DNA of 64,000 nt from Turbatrix aceti (GCA_963969345.1 OZ017769.1:6327725-6391724), one strand, 5' to 3'; shown: positions 1 through 11,419, numbered from the stretch's first letter. The notes: generated by a model not told the origin, from the sequence alone. A program made the numbers and translations.

Positions 1-1072
1 CACTTGTTGACCGTTTCGGAACCCATCAAACAGCTGATCACTCATGTATTTATTGTTTTCGCCGGTTTCCTTCCGACAAAATTTTGTACCAATGAAAAAT
101 TGAAAGCGAACAAGTAAAAACAAAAAACTTGTGTCGTCTTGTTTTCGTTCATCTCGAAACAACCCAAGGGCGTACTACGGTAATATATTAACAAACCAAA
201 CCGATTTTTGCTGTTTTGCAAAGTCACACCTGTACGACAGTCTTTTTTTTTCGGAAAGAAGGAAAGAAAACGTTGCAAACCGATCCTTGTCAGTCCGCGC
301 ATGTGACAGTAAAAAAAGGTACAACATACATATTGTTGTTTGTGTCGTCTGCTTTTGGAAGGAGTTGTTTGGTCTGAACTTCAAGGTTGTGTTTTTTCAG
401 GTGCCGAGCTCGGCGACTCGGCCTCGATCTTTGATTTAACCGATTCTTACGTGCACTCCACCACGTTAGTCACTGTCTACTTGTTGATTTGTACCGCTCT
501 AAATTGAAACTGTTTTTTATACGTTTCACTTGTACAGTTGGCCTAATTTTCGGTGTTTTTTGTAAATTTAGCTGTCTGTTTAATTCGACGGGAGTGGTAC
601 AAGTCGGAGCAGCGTTCATTCTCTGTCTAGAGCTCTGAACGACGTCCTGACATCCTGACTAGCCAGAACCTGCTTGCCAGCTATTTGTTATCCCAACCAA
701 AAAAATTGAAACGGTTGGACGATGCCGTCAAACAAACCTGTTTGATCCTAAAAGTGCTAATCCTTGGTCGACCACACTCTTATCATCCCGCGATTTACCG
801 GTCTATAAAAAAAGTTAGACGCGTTCCATGTAAAAAACCGGCCTCAAGACGCGGCGATCGAGACAGGGCGAGGCTGCCCTCCTCGCCTTTCTCCTCGTCC
901 GTTCGCGCTCGTTCGCTCCCTGCACTCTCGATACTACCGCTGTTGCTGCTCTTGATGTCACAGGGGGCAGTGGAACAACCACAGTTCATACTCGATTGAG
1001 ACGCGCCAGGAGCATGCAGCGACGACGACGCGCATACATTCGGGTTTGCTTTGCTGCCTGCGACGGAGACGC
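1..1072. other. Left-edge region, no confident gene
   Basis: No complete gene is visible. A T-rich acceptor (TTTTTTCAG) ends at 400, and one frame after it stays open to a stop at about 508, so this could be the last exon of a gene lying mostly left of the window. The reading frame is short and has no recognisable family. A TATAAAA sequence lies near 804-810 but cannot be tied to a transcript. The region abuts the hAT-type element that starts at 1081. Confidence 0.2.
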
Positions 1073-1080
1073 GTCCAAAG

Positions 1081-1619
1081 CAGAGTTGTTCGATGCTCAC
1101 CAAATTGCTCCTGCTCACTGCTCGCTCCTGCTCAGCTCACGAGCGCGAGCGGAGCGAGCGCGAAAAATTGGAGTGCTCAATGAGCATGAGCAGAGCGAGC
1201 ACGAAAAATTGAGTTGCTCAAAGAGCGCGAGCAGAGCGAGCAAGAGAAATTTTTAAAATGAGCACTGCTCACTATAAATTTAGTGTTACAGATACTAAAA
1301 TACTGGTAATTTCGACCAAAAACACGATGTTGGGGGTATCTCCAAGGAGTATACGGTCTTTCTTTTAGTGAGGAACTGAATTTTGGCTCAAAATTCACAT
1401 TTTTATGTGTGAGCCATGTTTGCTCATTGCTCGCTCCTGCTCAACTCACGAGCGTGAGCAGAGCAAGAGCAGAGGATCTGAGAATAAAAGAGCGCGAGCG
1501 GAGCGAGCGCAAAAATTTTAGGAACTCAAAGAGCATGAGCAGAGCGAGCACGGAAAATTGAATTGCTCAAAGAGCGCGAGCAGAGCGAGCACTGAAAATT
1601 GTCGAATTGAACAACTCTG
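1081..1619 (+). mobile_element. hAT-type non-autonomous transposon (MITE), copy A
   Basis: The element begins CAGAGTTGTTCG and ends with the near-inverse AACAACTCTG. It is flanked by a perfect 8-bp target-site duplication, GTCCAAAG, at 1073-1080 and 1620-1627. An 8-bp duplication with CAG-type ends is the hallmark of the hAT superfamily. The interior is built from repeated GAGCGCGAGC / AGCGAGC units around a unique AT-rich core and encodes no transposase, so it would need one supplied in trans. A near-identical copy of the same 539-bp length lies in opposite orientation at 7394-7932. Confidence 0.9.
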
Positions 1620-1627
1620 GTCCAAAG

Positions 1628-3648
1628 ATGTTACATGCTGCTGAAGCGCATCTTCACCCGCTCTGGTCACTTTTTGGATGGCGTAGTCGTCTAAAACAGG
1701 CTCTGATAATTGTGCAAAGCCTGTCGCGTCGCGATTAGGACATCATTCAAAAAATCAGTTATCCTGGAATGAATTCCTGCAACGTGCGTGATTGCATGAC
1801 AGCAGACAGACAGCGCAAAACACATTGCTTTCTGGATCTTGGAATATCTTTTCTTGCAGTCAAACTCGAAGTCAAAGTAGGATATTTTTAACCCGATCGA
1901 CGGGGCTCGAGCTGATCTCTTTCCAGGTGTTGCGTGGATTTCTTCGACGGATCTCGATCACATTAGTACCGCCGCAATCTGATCTCATTTTGACTGTAGG
2001 CTAGACAGAACAAAACGTGAAAACGTGACAAGCGATGACGGACTTTCGGGCGAAATATTAAATCTTCGCTTTCACTGTCCGTTTCGACGAGACAGATGCG
2101 TTCTGGTGTTCCGAGAAAAGATAAGAGGTCGCAATCCCCGAATTCATAACCCCTTCATCCGCTGCACTGCCACATGTCAGTCTCGAAATCTTGATCTTCC
2201 CGTTGCAAGAAAAGCGAATTCAAAATTCCCGGGGGCGAAAGGGCCCGGCGTGCATGCATGTCATGAACACCTGCCCAGTCACCTGGATGTTTAGATGTTG
2301 TTCGTTCGTTCAATCACGTAATCTCGGGATGATAGCCCGAAACCCGTCGGCCTCATCTGGCAACCAGATCCCGACAAATCTCGTTTTTTTGCATCCCGGC
2401 CTCATCTTTTGTTTATTATGTACGACCAGGTGCTTCTGCACAATGCACGACGACCAAGATCACGGGATCACCAGCAGGATATCCGCCTCTGGCCGTTATC
2501 CCGATCTTTCGCCTGAAAGAGGGGCCGTTCTGCCTACCGTCACCGGGCGAAAGCAAGCAAGCATGCATGCCTCCCCGGTCTTCTGGACTACTCGACCCCG
2601 CCTACGCTGCAGCCTGCGCCCGGATGCCTTCCGTTACAGCGCGGAAACACCTCCGGCGGGCGGGGCCTGACACGGGAAGAAACAATGACCGTCAAACACC
2701 AAGTCCTCCTCGATCGAGACGCCATAAAAGGCCGCCAACATCGGCCAGTAGCGCATTGGTCATCCCGGTCGTCTCCCGGATTCCGCGCGCGCGGTTCGAT
2801 CGTTGGGGGAGTTCCTTGGGTGATATCATCGCCCGCGCAGGAAAAAGGAAAAAGTTGTTTCGTCGTCCCATTGTTCATTGTTGCCGGTGTTACAAGTGCT
2901 TTGTAGGTCTTTTTCGTGTTACCTGGTACCGGGACGGGGTCGGCGGGTCACCGGCGAATTACGAAGGGGTTGCCGCGCGCTCGCGATCGCGCGCGCGCAA
3001 CGAGGTCGCTCGCGTTGTTCATCGTTGGCAAAGAAAGTTGCGCAGCTGCTCGAGTCCCAGTCCGTGTCATTGCGCCAACCGGCGCACGTGCCATTCTTCG
3101 AGCGACCTGACCCCGGCTGCCCTTTTAGAGGGAAAAAAAGTCCCTCGCCTTCCCGCCGGCTCCTCCCCTCCCGTTTCCCGATGGGTGGTCTGCGTCGTCG
3201 TCGCGTCGCACTTTCTCCAGCGCGGGGCGGTCGGTGACCGGTGTCGGGGACAACAACGCAGATAAAAAGGCCCTAGTGGCTGTGGGACGTCTTCTTCTTG
3301 CCCTCCGTGGAGGCGGGAAAAGTTTGGTTCTTGTCACCTTGCCAAGGAATGCGTCTCTCCTCGCCTCGCTGGAAAGACCCTGCGTGGTGTCAGTCCGCCT
3401 GCTGACCTTGGAAGGAACCTGGCAGTCCCGGTGTGGTGTGCGGTGACATGACACACGCGGGTGCGCGATAACGCCTCTTTGCTTGTTTCGTTGTTTTTTT
3501 CCCTTTCACAGAGTGCCGCCTAAAAAGCGTGCAGCGTGCGCAATCTATTTATTGCCCTACATACGTGCCCCCAGCTGTACCTACCACCGCGACCTACCAA
3601 CCTACCTATTCTCACCACGGACATCTTTCAGATACACAGTAACCCCAA
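1628..3648. other. GC-rich non-coding stretch upstream of the small secreted-peptide gene
   Basis: From about 2100 to 3480 the DNA is GC-rich and stays open in several frames on both strands at once, which is base composition and not coding. No family is recognisable. The last part (about 3480-3648) probably holds promoter and leader of the gene at 3649. A T-rich acceptor (CATCTTTCAG) ends at 3631, 17 bases before its ATG. Confidence 0.4.
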
Positions 3649-3918
3649 ATGTCGCCCAGAACCCTTCTTTTTATCTTCGCCACCGCGATGCTCCTCCAGG
3701 GCGTCCTCGTCGCTGCGAGGCACCACCACCGGAAACGAGCCGACATCGAGGAGTACGAGTACAGAGACCTCGACGAGTACGACAACGGCGGCATCTTCAT
3801 CGACGCCGTGCCCGTCAAGACCACCGAGCATCCCAAGATGATCAAGCACTACAAGACAAACCGACTCCCGAAGATGCGCAGGTTCCACGGCGGCTCGAAG
3901 ACCGACTTTTTCCACTGA
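3649..3918 (+). CDS. Small secreted peptide precursor, unknown family
   Basis: Intact 89-residue reading frame that I do not recognise. Residues 1-22 form a typical signal peptide: a basic start, then a hydrophobic core (LLFIFATAMLLQGVLVA). A His-rich stretch ends in a tribasic RKR at 28-30, a plausible proprotein-convertase site. The following segment is acidic and Tyr-rich (31-48). The C-terminal part is basic, with a second dibasic site (MRRFHGG, 76-82), and ends in KTDFFH. This layout fits a neuropeptide-like or other processed secreted peptide; the function is inferred only from layout. A 3' splice acceptor lies 17 bases upstream of the ATG, and a canonical poly(A) signal lies at 4378. 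The gene sits alone between two transposon copies. Confidence 0.6.
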   Translation: MSPRTLLFIFATAMLLQGVLVAARHHHRKRADIEEYEYRDLDEYDNGGIFIDAVPVKTTEHPKMIKHYKTNRLPKMRRFHGGSKTDFFH

Positions 3919-4377
3919 GAACTGTCACCCATCCAGCCACAGTAGACCAGAACCAAGATGCAGCTTTCTATCGTTATCGTGCGCGTGGCCACACGGATTC
4001 CGGTGTAGTCGCCGCGGCTATCTCACACACGCACTATCTTTCAACCCACCCCGTTATCAATGCTCAAAGTTTTTTTGTTGTTGTTCGCAATGTTGTCTGT
4101 AAAATAGGCGTCCAACGCCGCCCGCAGCTCCTCCGATCTCTTTGCTGGCTTTCTTTTCCTTCCTCCCTCGCTATCGCAAGCAACTCAACTTCGGGAACCC
4201 TCCCTCTTCGCACTTTTCTTTTTTGCAATCCGTGCCTTACGCGTCCAGCCAGACCCCTAGGGTTCTCGATCACCCCCTTGATCTCCGCATTACATGTGTT
4301 GTCTGTTCATACGTGACGTGATACGAGAAAGAGATGGATTCAGATGACAAATTTATACTTTATATCGATACTTATCC

Positions 4378-4383
4378 AATAAA
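4378..4383 (+). terminator. Poly(A) signal AATAAA of the secreted-peptide gene
   Basis: Canonical hexamer 460 bases after the stop codon of the 89-residue gene. No other gene on this strand lies near. Confidence 0.5.
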
Positions 4384-5437
4384 CTATCGGAAAAAGATGT
4401 TTGTATGGGGTCTGCGATGAACTCGAAAAAAAAACATTGCATCGAGGATAATCGGGGTGCTTCATCTGTTGTTTCTTGTTTCTTGCTGTAAACAGGGAGT
4501 TAGTTGCATCAGCGAACTCCTCACAAAAAAATGATATTCACCGGTAATTGAAATGTCAATCCCAAGTAATGGACATGTCAATCGTTTCATGCAATAATAG
4601 ACAAGTCCATTCCCTCGGGTTGAATAGATAAAGTCCATTATCCTTGAAAGACAATGTCCATTCCCCAAAGCTTGGCAAAGTGTCATGAATATTCTTTCGC
4701 CGCGATTTCGTTCTGCTCTGACCCCATTCCACCCACGCGTTTTGCTACAGTAGGTCATTTCTATTTACCAACGATATCATACACATAAACAACAAATTAC
4801 ATTCAAACAGACAAAAAATTACGTTGTCGAGTTAACGGTCACTTGATCTGATTGATTCGATGAGAGGGAAGCTTGAGGACGATTCCGAAGATGTCGATTT
4901 CGGCGGCGGCAATAACATTGGCATCCTAAAAAATGAAAATACTTCATGAAAAAAATGGTCTTGAGGTGCATGACATGTGTTTTTCTAACAAGTTGTATAG
5001 TAGTGCTTTGGCAAGGCATGCAGTTTTGAAACGCCGTAATCAACAAATCTCCATCCAATCGTCATCAACCTATTTTTCCCCAAACTCAAACGCCAACCTC
5101 AAAATACTAACAACACGCAGAATCAAAACCACAACATTGCCAACTGACGACTATACGGTTTTGTTAGAAAAACACATGTCATGCAAACCCCAAACAGTAA
5201 ATATTACCCGAGCAAAATTCTTACCATGGTTGAAGTCAATCAACAATTCGTCTATGTAGCACAGCCGTTGACGGCGAGCAGAAAATATACGACGGAGGGA
5301 AACAACATAGCAGCAAAGCACTTATAAACAAACACAATTGAAAACATGAATGAAAACGATAGGACAAAAATTATTATAATTTTAAGTTCATAATGCAAAA
5401 ATGCGCAAAAAATCGCGCCGGGAATCACGATAAGAAG

Positions 5438-5478
5438 AAAAAATGACAAAAGCTCGTTTTCGACTTTTGTCATTTTTT
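5438..5478. repeat. Perfect 15-bp hairpin
   Basis: The arms are AAAAAATGACAAAAG at 5438-5452 and its exact reverse complement at 5464-5478, with an 11-base loop. It lies near the middle of the candidate inverted-repeat element. Confidence 0.8.
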
Positions 5479-5500
5479 CAAACCCATCGCCACAAACACT

Positions 5501-5668
5501 TGCAAATTATTTTGCATTTGTTTTTGTTTTTGATTATCAATAAGTCTTTTCAATTTAATGGACATTTTTCATTTAAAACACACATGCAAATTAGTTTGCA
5601 TCTGTTTTTGTTTTTTCGAGGGTCAAAATCTTTTCAATATAAAAGACATTTTCCATTTCTCAAATTTT
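5501..5668. repeat. Imperfect tandem duplication, period 84 bp
   Basis: Two adjacent 84-bp units start with TGCAAATTA-type sequence at 5501 and 5585. They share GTTTTTG, TCTTTTCAAT and GACATTTTTC-like blocks in the same order. They lie inside the candidate inverted-repeat element. Confidence 0.65.
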
Positions 5669-5791
5669 GAATTTTGTCTTTTACGGGTAAAAGTTTTTTT
5701 CGAGAATTAATGGATTTTGTCCATTGCGGGTAATGAATATCGATACAAATTTTTTAATGGAACATGTCCATTCGAGTCATTTTTTTGTGAG

Positions 5792-7393
5792 TCCTACGTG
5801 CGGTATACGCCTGCCTGTTGTTTCCATACAAGTCCCAGGCAGCAACCCCGTCAGATGGCACTTCTTCTCTTCCGGCTCCTGACGTACTAAGTCCATCTTC
5901 TGGCGAACGTATATATTTAGAAAAAAGAGATCTCATCGAGTTGTAGTTTTAAGAAAGTGCACAACAGCAAAAAAAAAAGAAAGAAAAAACACGAACACGG
6001 TATTTGCGGGCAGCCAGCCAGACGTCGGCAGCTGCTGCCTGCCTGCAATAACCAGATTGCCTCGGGTGCCAAAGGTTACAAGTCGGCTTCCAGAGGGCAC
6101 CACCGTTCTTGGCTTGAGTTTAAGGTGTAAAAAATCGGTTTAACAGATTCCATGCATGTTCGGCAATGCATAGATAAGGTGCTTTTCTCGTAATCGTAAT
6201 CCGTCTGCAGAAAGAGCCATGAAAGGAAGGCGCCGTAAACAGTAAGTACAAGCATCCATCCGGACGACGGCAAAAACAAACGACAAGAGGGGAAACTACA
6301 CAGATTACGGCCGGCGTTGCACTGTTAAAATTGAATTACTTCGGGAATGCGAACTCTCCAAGAGGAACTGCTTCCTCGTTTCTTTCCCGTCCATTACACT
6401 GATGACGGATGACGAGGGGGACACCCCAGACAAGAATCATCAAAACGGTGACTCACCGATTAAAAAAACATTTGAACAGTGAGCAATAACAACAAAAAAA
6501 ATTTAAAAATAAAGGATTTGCTAAAATACATATGCAAACAACATTTAAAATAGAAAATAAGCTATTTATAGAGTTTTTTAAACGGCTAAAAATAAAGCCA
6601 GATTCTTACAGAGATAATTTTAAAATTAAATAAATGTTTGCGAGCTCGGTTTGACGCTGTAAACAGTCACCATGATTGGTACGTGGAATGTAACATGCAG
6701 ATAAATCAGGTGAGCTCCTGAACCCTGGGCGTTCGGATTATCGGGTTCATCCAAGTAAACAATTAGGGTTTAAAAGCTTCTGTTCTAAATAAATTATCGG
6801 GCATGAAAGCAGGTGGAACGATAATTTATTTATTTTGCAACTTAACTTCCGTCAATACCTTGGCTGGTGTTATAAGTATGGAACGCATTCTGCCACAAAA
6901 GAACAGAGACTTGGATGCTTACAAAACCACGAAACACTTTCAACAAAAACTTGGTTTGCAGCAAAATCCCAACTATGGATTCTTGATGGAGGTCCTTGAT
7001 TTTTGAAACTGCGTGTGCGAACTTTGGTCTTTAAAAATACCTACCGCCAAGATCAAAGACTGAATTTGAGTGTGTCATAAGAGCAGTATATTCTGCAATA
7101 ACTTCAAGAACGGCCCCAGCATTGCATTATTATACATTTTTTCGATGAAATTAAGATGAATAAAGAATCCGGTGTGATCACAGTTTTAACATCCGGAGAC
7201 AAAATTCTGCGCTCGATCCATCCGGGGGCGAAATTGGTTTTAGTGCCAAAGAATATAACAAAGGCATCAAAAGTCGTGTCAAGAATGGACTTGTGAGCTT
7301 TGACTGCATGAGAACAAAGAATGAAAGCACAAGTTACGGGTGCACACCCACCTTTAGTAGCTCTGACTGCACCAATTTCCCATGCCAAAAATG
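5792..7393. other. AT-rich intergenic DNA, nothing recognised
   Basis: Low-complexity, AT-rich sequence without a plausible gene, RNA gene or clear repeat border. Small open frames (for example 6803-7006) have no family resemblance. The 8-bp target duplication of hAT copy B (CAAAAATG) lies at 7386-7393. Confidence 0.5.
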
Positions 7394-7932
7394 CAGAGTT
7401 GTTCAATTCGACAATTTTCAGTGCTCGCTCTGCTCGCGCTCTTTGAGCAATTCAATTTTCCGTGCTCGCTCTGCTCATGCTCTTTGAGTTCCTAAAATTT
7501 TTGCGCTCGCTCCGCTCGCGCTCTTTTATTCTCAGATCCTCTGCTCTTGCTCTGCTCACGCTCGTGAGTTGAGCAGGAGCGAGCAATGAGCAAACATGGC
7601 TCACACATAAAAATGTGAATTTTGAGCCAAAATTCAGTTCCTCACTAAAAGAAAGACCGTATACTCCTTGGAGATACCCCCAACATCGTGTTTTTGGTCG
7701 AAATTACCAGTATTTTAGTATCTGTAACACTAAATTTATAGTGAGCAGTGCTCATTTTAAAAATTTCTCTTGCTCGCTCTGCTCGCGCTCTTTGAGCAAC
7801 TCAATTTTTCGTGCTCGCTCTGCTCATGCTCATTGAGCACTCCAATTTTTCGCGCTCGCTCCGCTCGCGCTCGTGAGCTGAGCAGGAGCGAGCAGTGAGC
7901 AGGAGCAATTTGGTGAGCATCGAACAACTCTG
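7394..7932 (-). mobile_element. hAT-type non-autonomous transposon (MITE), copy B
   Basis: Same 539-bp element as at 1081-1619, in opposite orientation. It starts CAGAGTTGTTCAATTCG and ends CGAACAACTCTG, with a perfect 8-bp target-site duplication CAAAAATG at 7386-7393 and 7933-7940. The two copies are nearly identical over their whole length, including the AT-rich core, so both insertions are recent or recently homogenised. The target duplications differ, which shows two separate insertions and not one large inverted duplication. Confidence 0.9.
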
Positions 7933-7940
7933 CAAAAATG

Positions 7941-8667
7941 ACGTCAATGTGAGTCTCGTTCATCCACATACCAGCTATGTAATGTAAGGACATTGTGACG
8001 TTTGCAGCGTCGTGTAGTGTATTGCAAAAACTTCATGAAAAGATGAATAGCAAAACCTAGTATTTCATAAAATCGTTTTCACAAAAAATGTGTATTCATC
8101 AAGGTTGGTGAACAAAAGAAGTTCATGCGAACATGGATGCCAATTTTGTGTGTACTCTAGTATATATGAATTGGCATGGATTCTAATGGGTTTTTTTGTG
8201 ATGTAAAAAGTTTGGGGGTGATGCACCAGCTTGAAAATGACTTTAGCAGTCTCCCATGCAATTAATTACTTCAACAATCCGGATTTTCGATAAAGCTGCC
8301 TCAATCTGAGATTTTAGATCCGACTAACTAAACTCTGGGATTTCATATGTATGTATGTACAAAACTAACAAAAAATCAAACAGCACGAAAAATAGTAAAA
8401 AAATTAGGTTTTTGAAAATTTTAATTAATTAATATTTCGTATTTTGAAATTTCAGTCACTATTTACATGCATGCCGTCATTATGGTGAGAAACTTTCTGT
8501 AAGTTGTTTTTTCGCAAAAAGTCTTCCGAAAAACAAAAAAAAAAAATTTTTTATAAAAATTTTAAAATTTCATCTGTTCTTCTTAAAAAATCCTATCACC
8601 CCAATTATATAGTAGATCGTAATTTATAACTTCAAAACCAACAAAACAGAACTAATCACCGGTCCAG
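7941..8667. other. AT-rich spacer and likely 3' flank of FMC1
   Basis: AT-rich sequence between hAT copy B and the FMC1 stop codon. It probably includes the FMC1 3' untranslated region. I see no canonical AATAAA on the minus strand close to the stop and no other gene. Confidence 0.4.
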
Positions 8668-9056
8668 CTATTTCTGGTTGTACGGCGTCTTTTCGGGCAG
8701 CGAGAGTCCGACGAGCCTCGCGCTTTCCTCGACCGAACGCTCGCCGGCATTGTAGCGTTGCTGGAGTTCAGTCAGAATCCGGGTAGAGTGCAGATAGGTC
8801 GCGTAGCTCGCTGCAATGTGTTCTGCCTCGTGGGGAGCTTTGAGGTGGAGTTTCTGCGTCGTCTGATGCGTTCTGAACTGCTGCATGAGAAAGTTGAATT
8901 CTGGAGAATCTCGGGAAAGCTTCTGCAAACGAGAATTATTACGGGTCAGTTTGTCAAATGGCAATGACGTAAACTAACCCCCTTGGATTTCCTGAGCTCA
9001 GAGATGATCTTCCTGAACGCGGGGATCGCTGCCTTGCTGCGTTCTGCCACTGACAT
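8668..9056 (-). CDS. FMC1: FMC1-like mitochondrial ATP synthase assembly factor
   Basis: Two exons on the minus strand (9056-8979, 8922-8668), joined in phase 0 across a 56-base intron, give 110 residues. The human protein is about 113. The C-terminal signature GERSVEESARLVGLSLP matches FMC1 (C7orf55 family) almost word for word. The first exon carries the LYR-type helix, here FRKIISELRKSKG. Members are small LYR-motif proteins of the mitochondrial matrix needed to assemble the F1 part of ATP synthase. A TTTTTCAG acceptor lies 9 bases upstream of the ATG, so the leader is probably trans- or cis-spliced. It is transcribed in the same direction as UBE2Q, whose 3' end lies about 1 kb upstream. 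Confidence 0.9.
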
Positions 9057-9079
9057 GTCGGCTGGCTGAAAAATGGCAG

Positions 9080-9530
9080 ATTTAGGAAAATCATTCGCGA
9101 ACAAATAGGATTTTTCCTGTTCGTTTGCAAACCAAACAAAATTTTCTAAAAAGATAAAACGAACAAAAATTGAAGTAAAATTAGAGAAACTGTGTCAAAA
9201 TCGACGTTATTTGACAAAAAACGGAAAATAACATTCCTCAAATTTACCAAAAAAAAATAACAAAATCGTTACCAAAGTTTACGTTTTTCTATTTATCTGA
9301 CATCTTGTAATCAAAAATCTGTTTGATGTTCGTTGACGTACACGGTAAAACAATTTCATGTTCGTTTGATTCAAAAACAAAATTTAAATAATGTTCGTGT
9401 TCGTTCGCGAACAGATCGTTCAAAACAAAATTTTCCGAACAACGACGAAATTTTGCACAACTGATCAAAAAAAATTCTGTTCGTTCGCGAACACGAATAA
9501 AAATGTTCGTGGTTATTCCCGTTCGTCGCA
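9080..9530. repeat. Cluster of GTTCGCGAAC-type dispersed repeat
   Basis: AT-rich DNA with several copies of the palindromic word TTCGCGAA and variants such as GTTCGTTTG. Similar tracts occur in introns of MAP3K4, ANAPC4 and CHD1 and at 31419-31642, which indicates a dispersed repeat family. The borders here are unclear. Confidence 0.55.
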
Positions 9531-9634
9531 ACTGTCGGATCCGGTGAGGAGCGCAGGACTCCAGAGGTAAACCAACGGGACCTTTGAGACCCAATGCCAA
9601 GTCTCGCACTTTTACGCAAAATGAAAGGATCAAC

Positions 9635-9640
9635 TTTATT
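9635..9640 (-). terminator. Poly(A) signal AATAAA of UBE2Q
   Basis: Canonical hexamer on the minus strand about 450 bases after the UBE2Q stop codon. The sequence between (9641-10089) has no other gene and is probably the UBE2Q 3' untranslated region. Confidence 0.5.
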
Positions 9641-10089
9641 TCAGTTTAGTCGTCCAAGAATGGATAAATGGATGACAACACAACAACTCGTATGGGTTCA
9701 CAAGACGCCTGGTAGGGAAGAGCACAGGATGCGGAGTCGCCTAAGACGACGACGAAACCACATTACAACCAAGGGAAGGAGGAGGAAGGCTTTACAAAAG
9801 TCAAAGAACCTGAGTGTCGGCGGGGGTCAGAAACATGCAGGGTCAGGGCTACATACAAACGAAGGATGGGTGTGGGTGGAACTGGGTTAAAGTCCCAGGG
9901 AAAATATGGGGCTTCACTGGACAAAACAGAGACGATCCAACGAAAGAAAACAGGTGTGATTACGCCGAATTCATGGCTGTTGAAAGACGCATAGGTTAGC
10001 TAGCAAGGAGCTTGAATGATTGCTGTCAATTAATTGATCGATTCTGGAAGCGTGTACAGACGCCCCAGACAGACACAGATCGGCACAAG

Positions 10090-11419
10090 TTAGCCATCGG
10101 CCTTCGGAGGCGTGTACCAACCCGACTTGTTGTGGATGTGGACGAGGGATTTGAACGCCTGCTGGGCACGGCTGTAGGAATAGGAGAAGCTCTGATCGAA
10201 GGCGACGCGTGCCTTGCCCTTGACAAGGGTGGCTGAGATCTGAAGGATGAGGGATTCGATGCTGTACGCACTGGACCAGCCCTGCTTCGTGAGCAGCTCC
10301 ATGCACAGGGCCCCGCCGCTGAGTACAAAGCCGTTCAGGATGTTCGGCGACACCAGGTGAACGAATGGGGGCTCAAACCTATAAAAAAAACCATGAAAAA
10401 AAAATTATAAATAAAAAAAACGTACGGAAACGAATCCTTGAAGTGGAAGTTGAACGTGAGATGGCACGGCTTCTTGTCGCGCTCGAGCTGCTTCAGATCG
10501 TTGGCCAGCAAGCTGTCCTCGTCGACTTTGAACAACTTGACCTCCCAGTCGTAGAGATTGTCCTTGATGAGCTCGACCGAGTAAATTCCCTGTTTGAAGT
10601 GCTCCGAACGGTAGATATCCTTGAGTTCCTTCATCAGACGGTCATTGGCACTCACGGAGCCGCTGGCAATCCCGCGCTGATGATTCTGGCGCTGGGTCAA
10701 TTTGACGCGGTTGAGGACTGCCATCTGCTGGGGCGAGAGCGATTCGCCTGCCGTGATCACCGAGGACTCGTCGTGCTCATTGCCCTCCTGGAAGATGGAA
10801 GAATCGTCGATCATGTCATCGTAGTCGTCGTCCATGGCCGTGTCTCCGTCGTCGTCGTCATCGTCGAGCATGTTGTCTCCGCCGCCGTCGATGCCGTCTG
10901 CGTCGTCCATGGGTTCATCGCTGTCGTCACTCACGTTTCCTTCGTCCTGCTCTTGGTTCTGCAAAAAAACGAAAAACAACGATAAAGGAGGCACCAAAAA
11001 ACACTCAAAAGACACACCGGAATCAGTTGGAGCACTTCCGCGGGAATCGTGAGTTGGTTGAATTCGCAGAGTCGACAGATGAGTGTGTGCACCTGGTGGA
11101 GGATGGAAGGCGACGCTTCGTCGGAAGTCAGCTCGTGAAGCACGGAGAGCAGTGTGGGTTCTTCGCACTCGCTGAACCAAATCGGCGGCACACGGGGATA
11201 GTTTTCCTGGATGTTGGCCGAGAGAATGTACGTCGTCCCGTTTGGCTGCACAAATTTGAGCGAGACCTCATCCAGGGTCGCCGTGACAACCTGAAATGCA
11301 AAATTCAGTGTAAAGCACACAATTAGGCTAAAACACCGTACCTGAACACGATCATGTGTCTTCGGGAAGAGTTTCTCGAGGTTGACGAGGTCTTCACGCA
11401 GCTTCTGCAGGCACGCCAT
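10090..11419 (-). CDS. UBE2Q: Ubiquitin-conjugating enzyme E2 Q
   Basis: Four minus-strand exons (11419-11342, 11290-11018, 10958-10426, 10378-10090), all joining in frame, give 390 residues. Family features in order: an N-terminal RWD-like region ([12 protein letters not shown] to PRVPPIWF), a long acidic Asp/Glu linker, the signature [16 protein letters not shown], then the UBC fold with the catalytic Cys at about 320 in [19 protein letters not shown] and the terminal NGWYTPPK-type motif ([11 protein letters not shown]). The enzyme takes ubiquitin from E1 and passes it to substrates; UBE2Q members can also modify serine or threonine. It is shorter at the N terminus than human UBE2Q1, lacking the Pro/Gln/Gly-rich head. 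An acceptor (TCTGCTCAG) lies 4 bases before the ATG. Confidence 0.95.

Larger units (their letters stand above)
4520..5791. mobile_element. Candidate inverted-repeat element (about 1.27 kb)
   Basis: A perfect 15-bp inverted pair, CTCACAAAAAAATGA at 4520-4534 and its reverse complement at 5777-5791, bounds an AT-rich segment. Both ends also carry the subterminal word ATGGACATGT in the matching inverted sense. The interior holds a 15-bp perfect hairpin and an 84-bp tandem duplication but no protein. I see no clear target-site duplication, so the exact ends and superfamily are unresolved. It could be an old non-autonomous DNA transposon. Confidence 0.5.

Noticed and set aside
1177..1398. 73-residue frame, identical to one at 7615-7836
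   Set aside because: The identity arises because both lie in the same 539-bp transposon copy. The sequence is repeat-derived and has no transposase features.
2100..3480. Several long overlapping open frames (up to 232 residues) on both strands
   Set aside because: They overlap in different frames in GC-rich DNA, are rich in Arg/Pro/Ser, and resemble no family. They are best explained by base composition.
7939..7946. TGACGTCA at the border of hAT copy B
   Set aside because: Partly formed by the target duplication itself and far from any gene start; probably chance.
10365..10985. 206-residue plus-strand frame over UBE2Q
   Set aside because: Antisense shadow of the UBE2Q acidic exon. The minus strand has clear family motifs and correct splice junctions.
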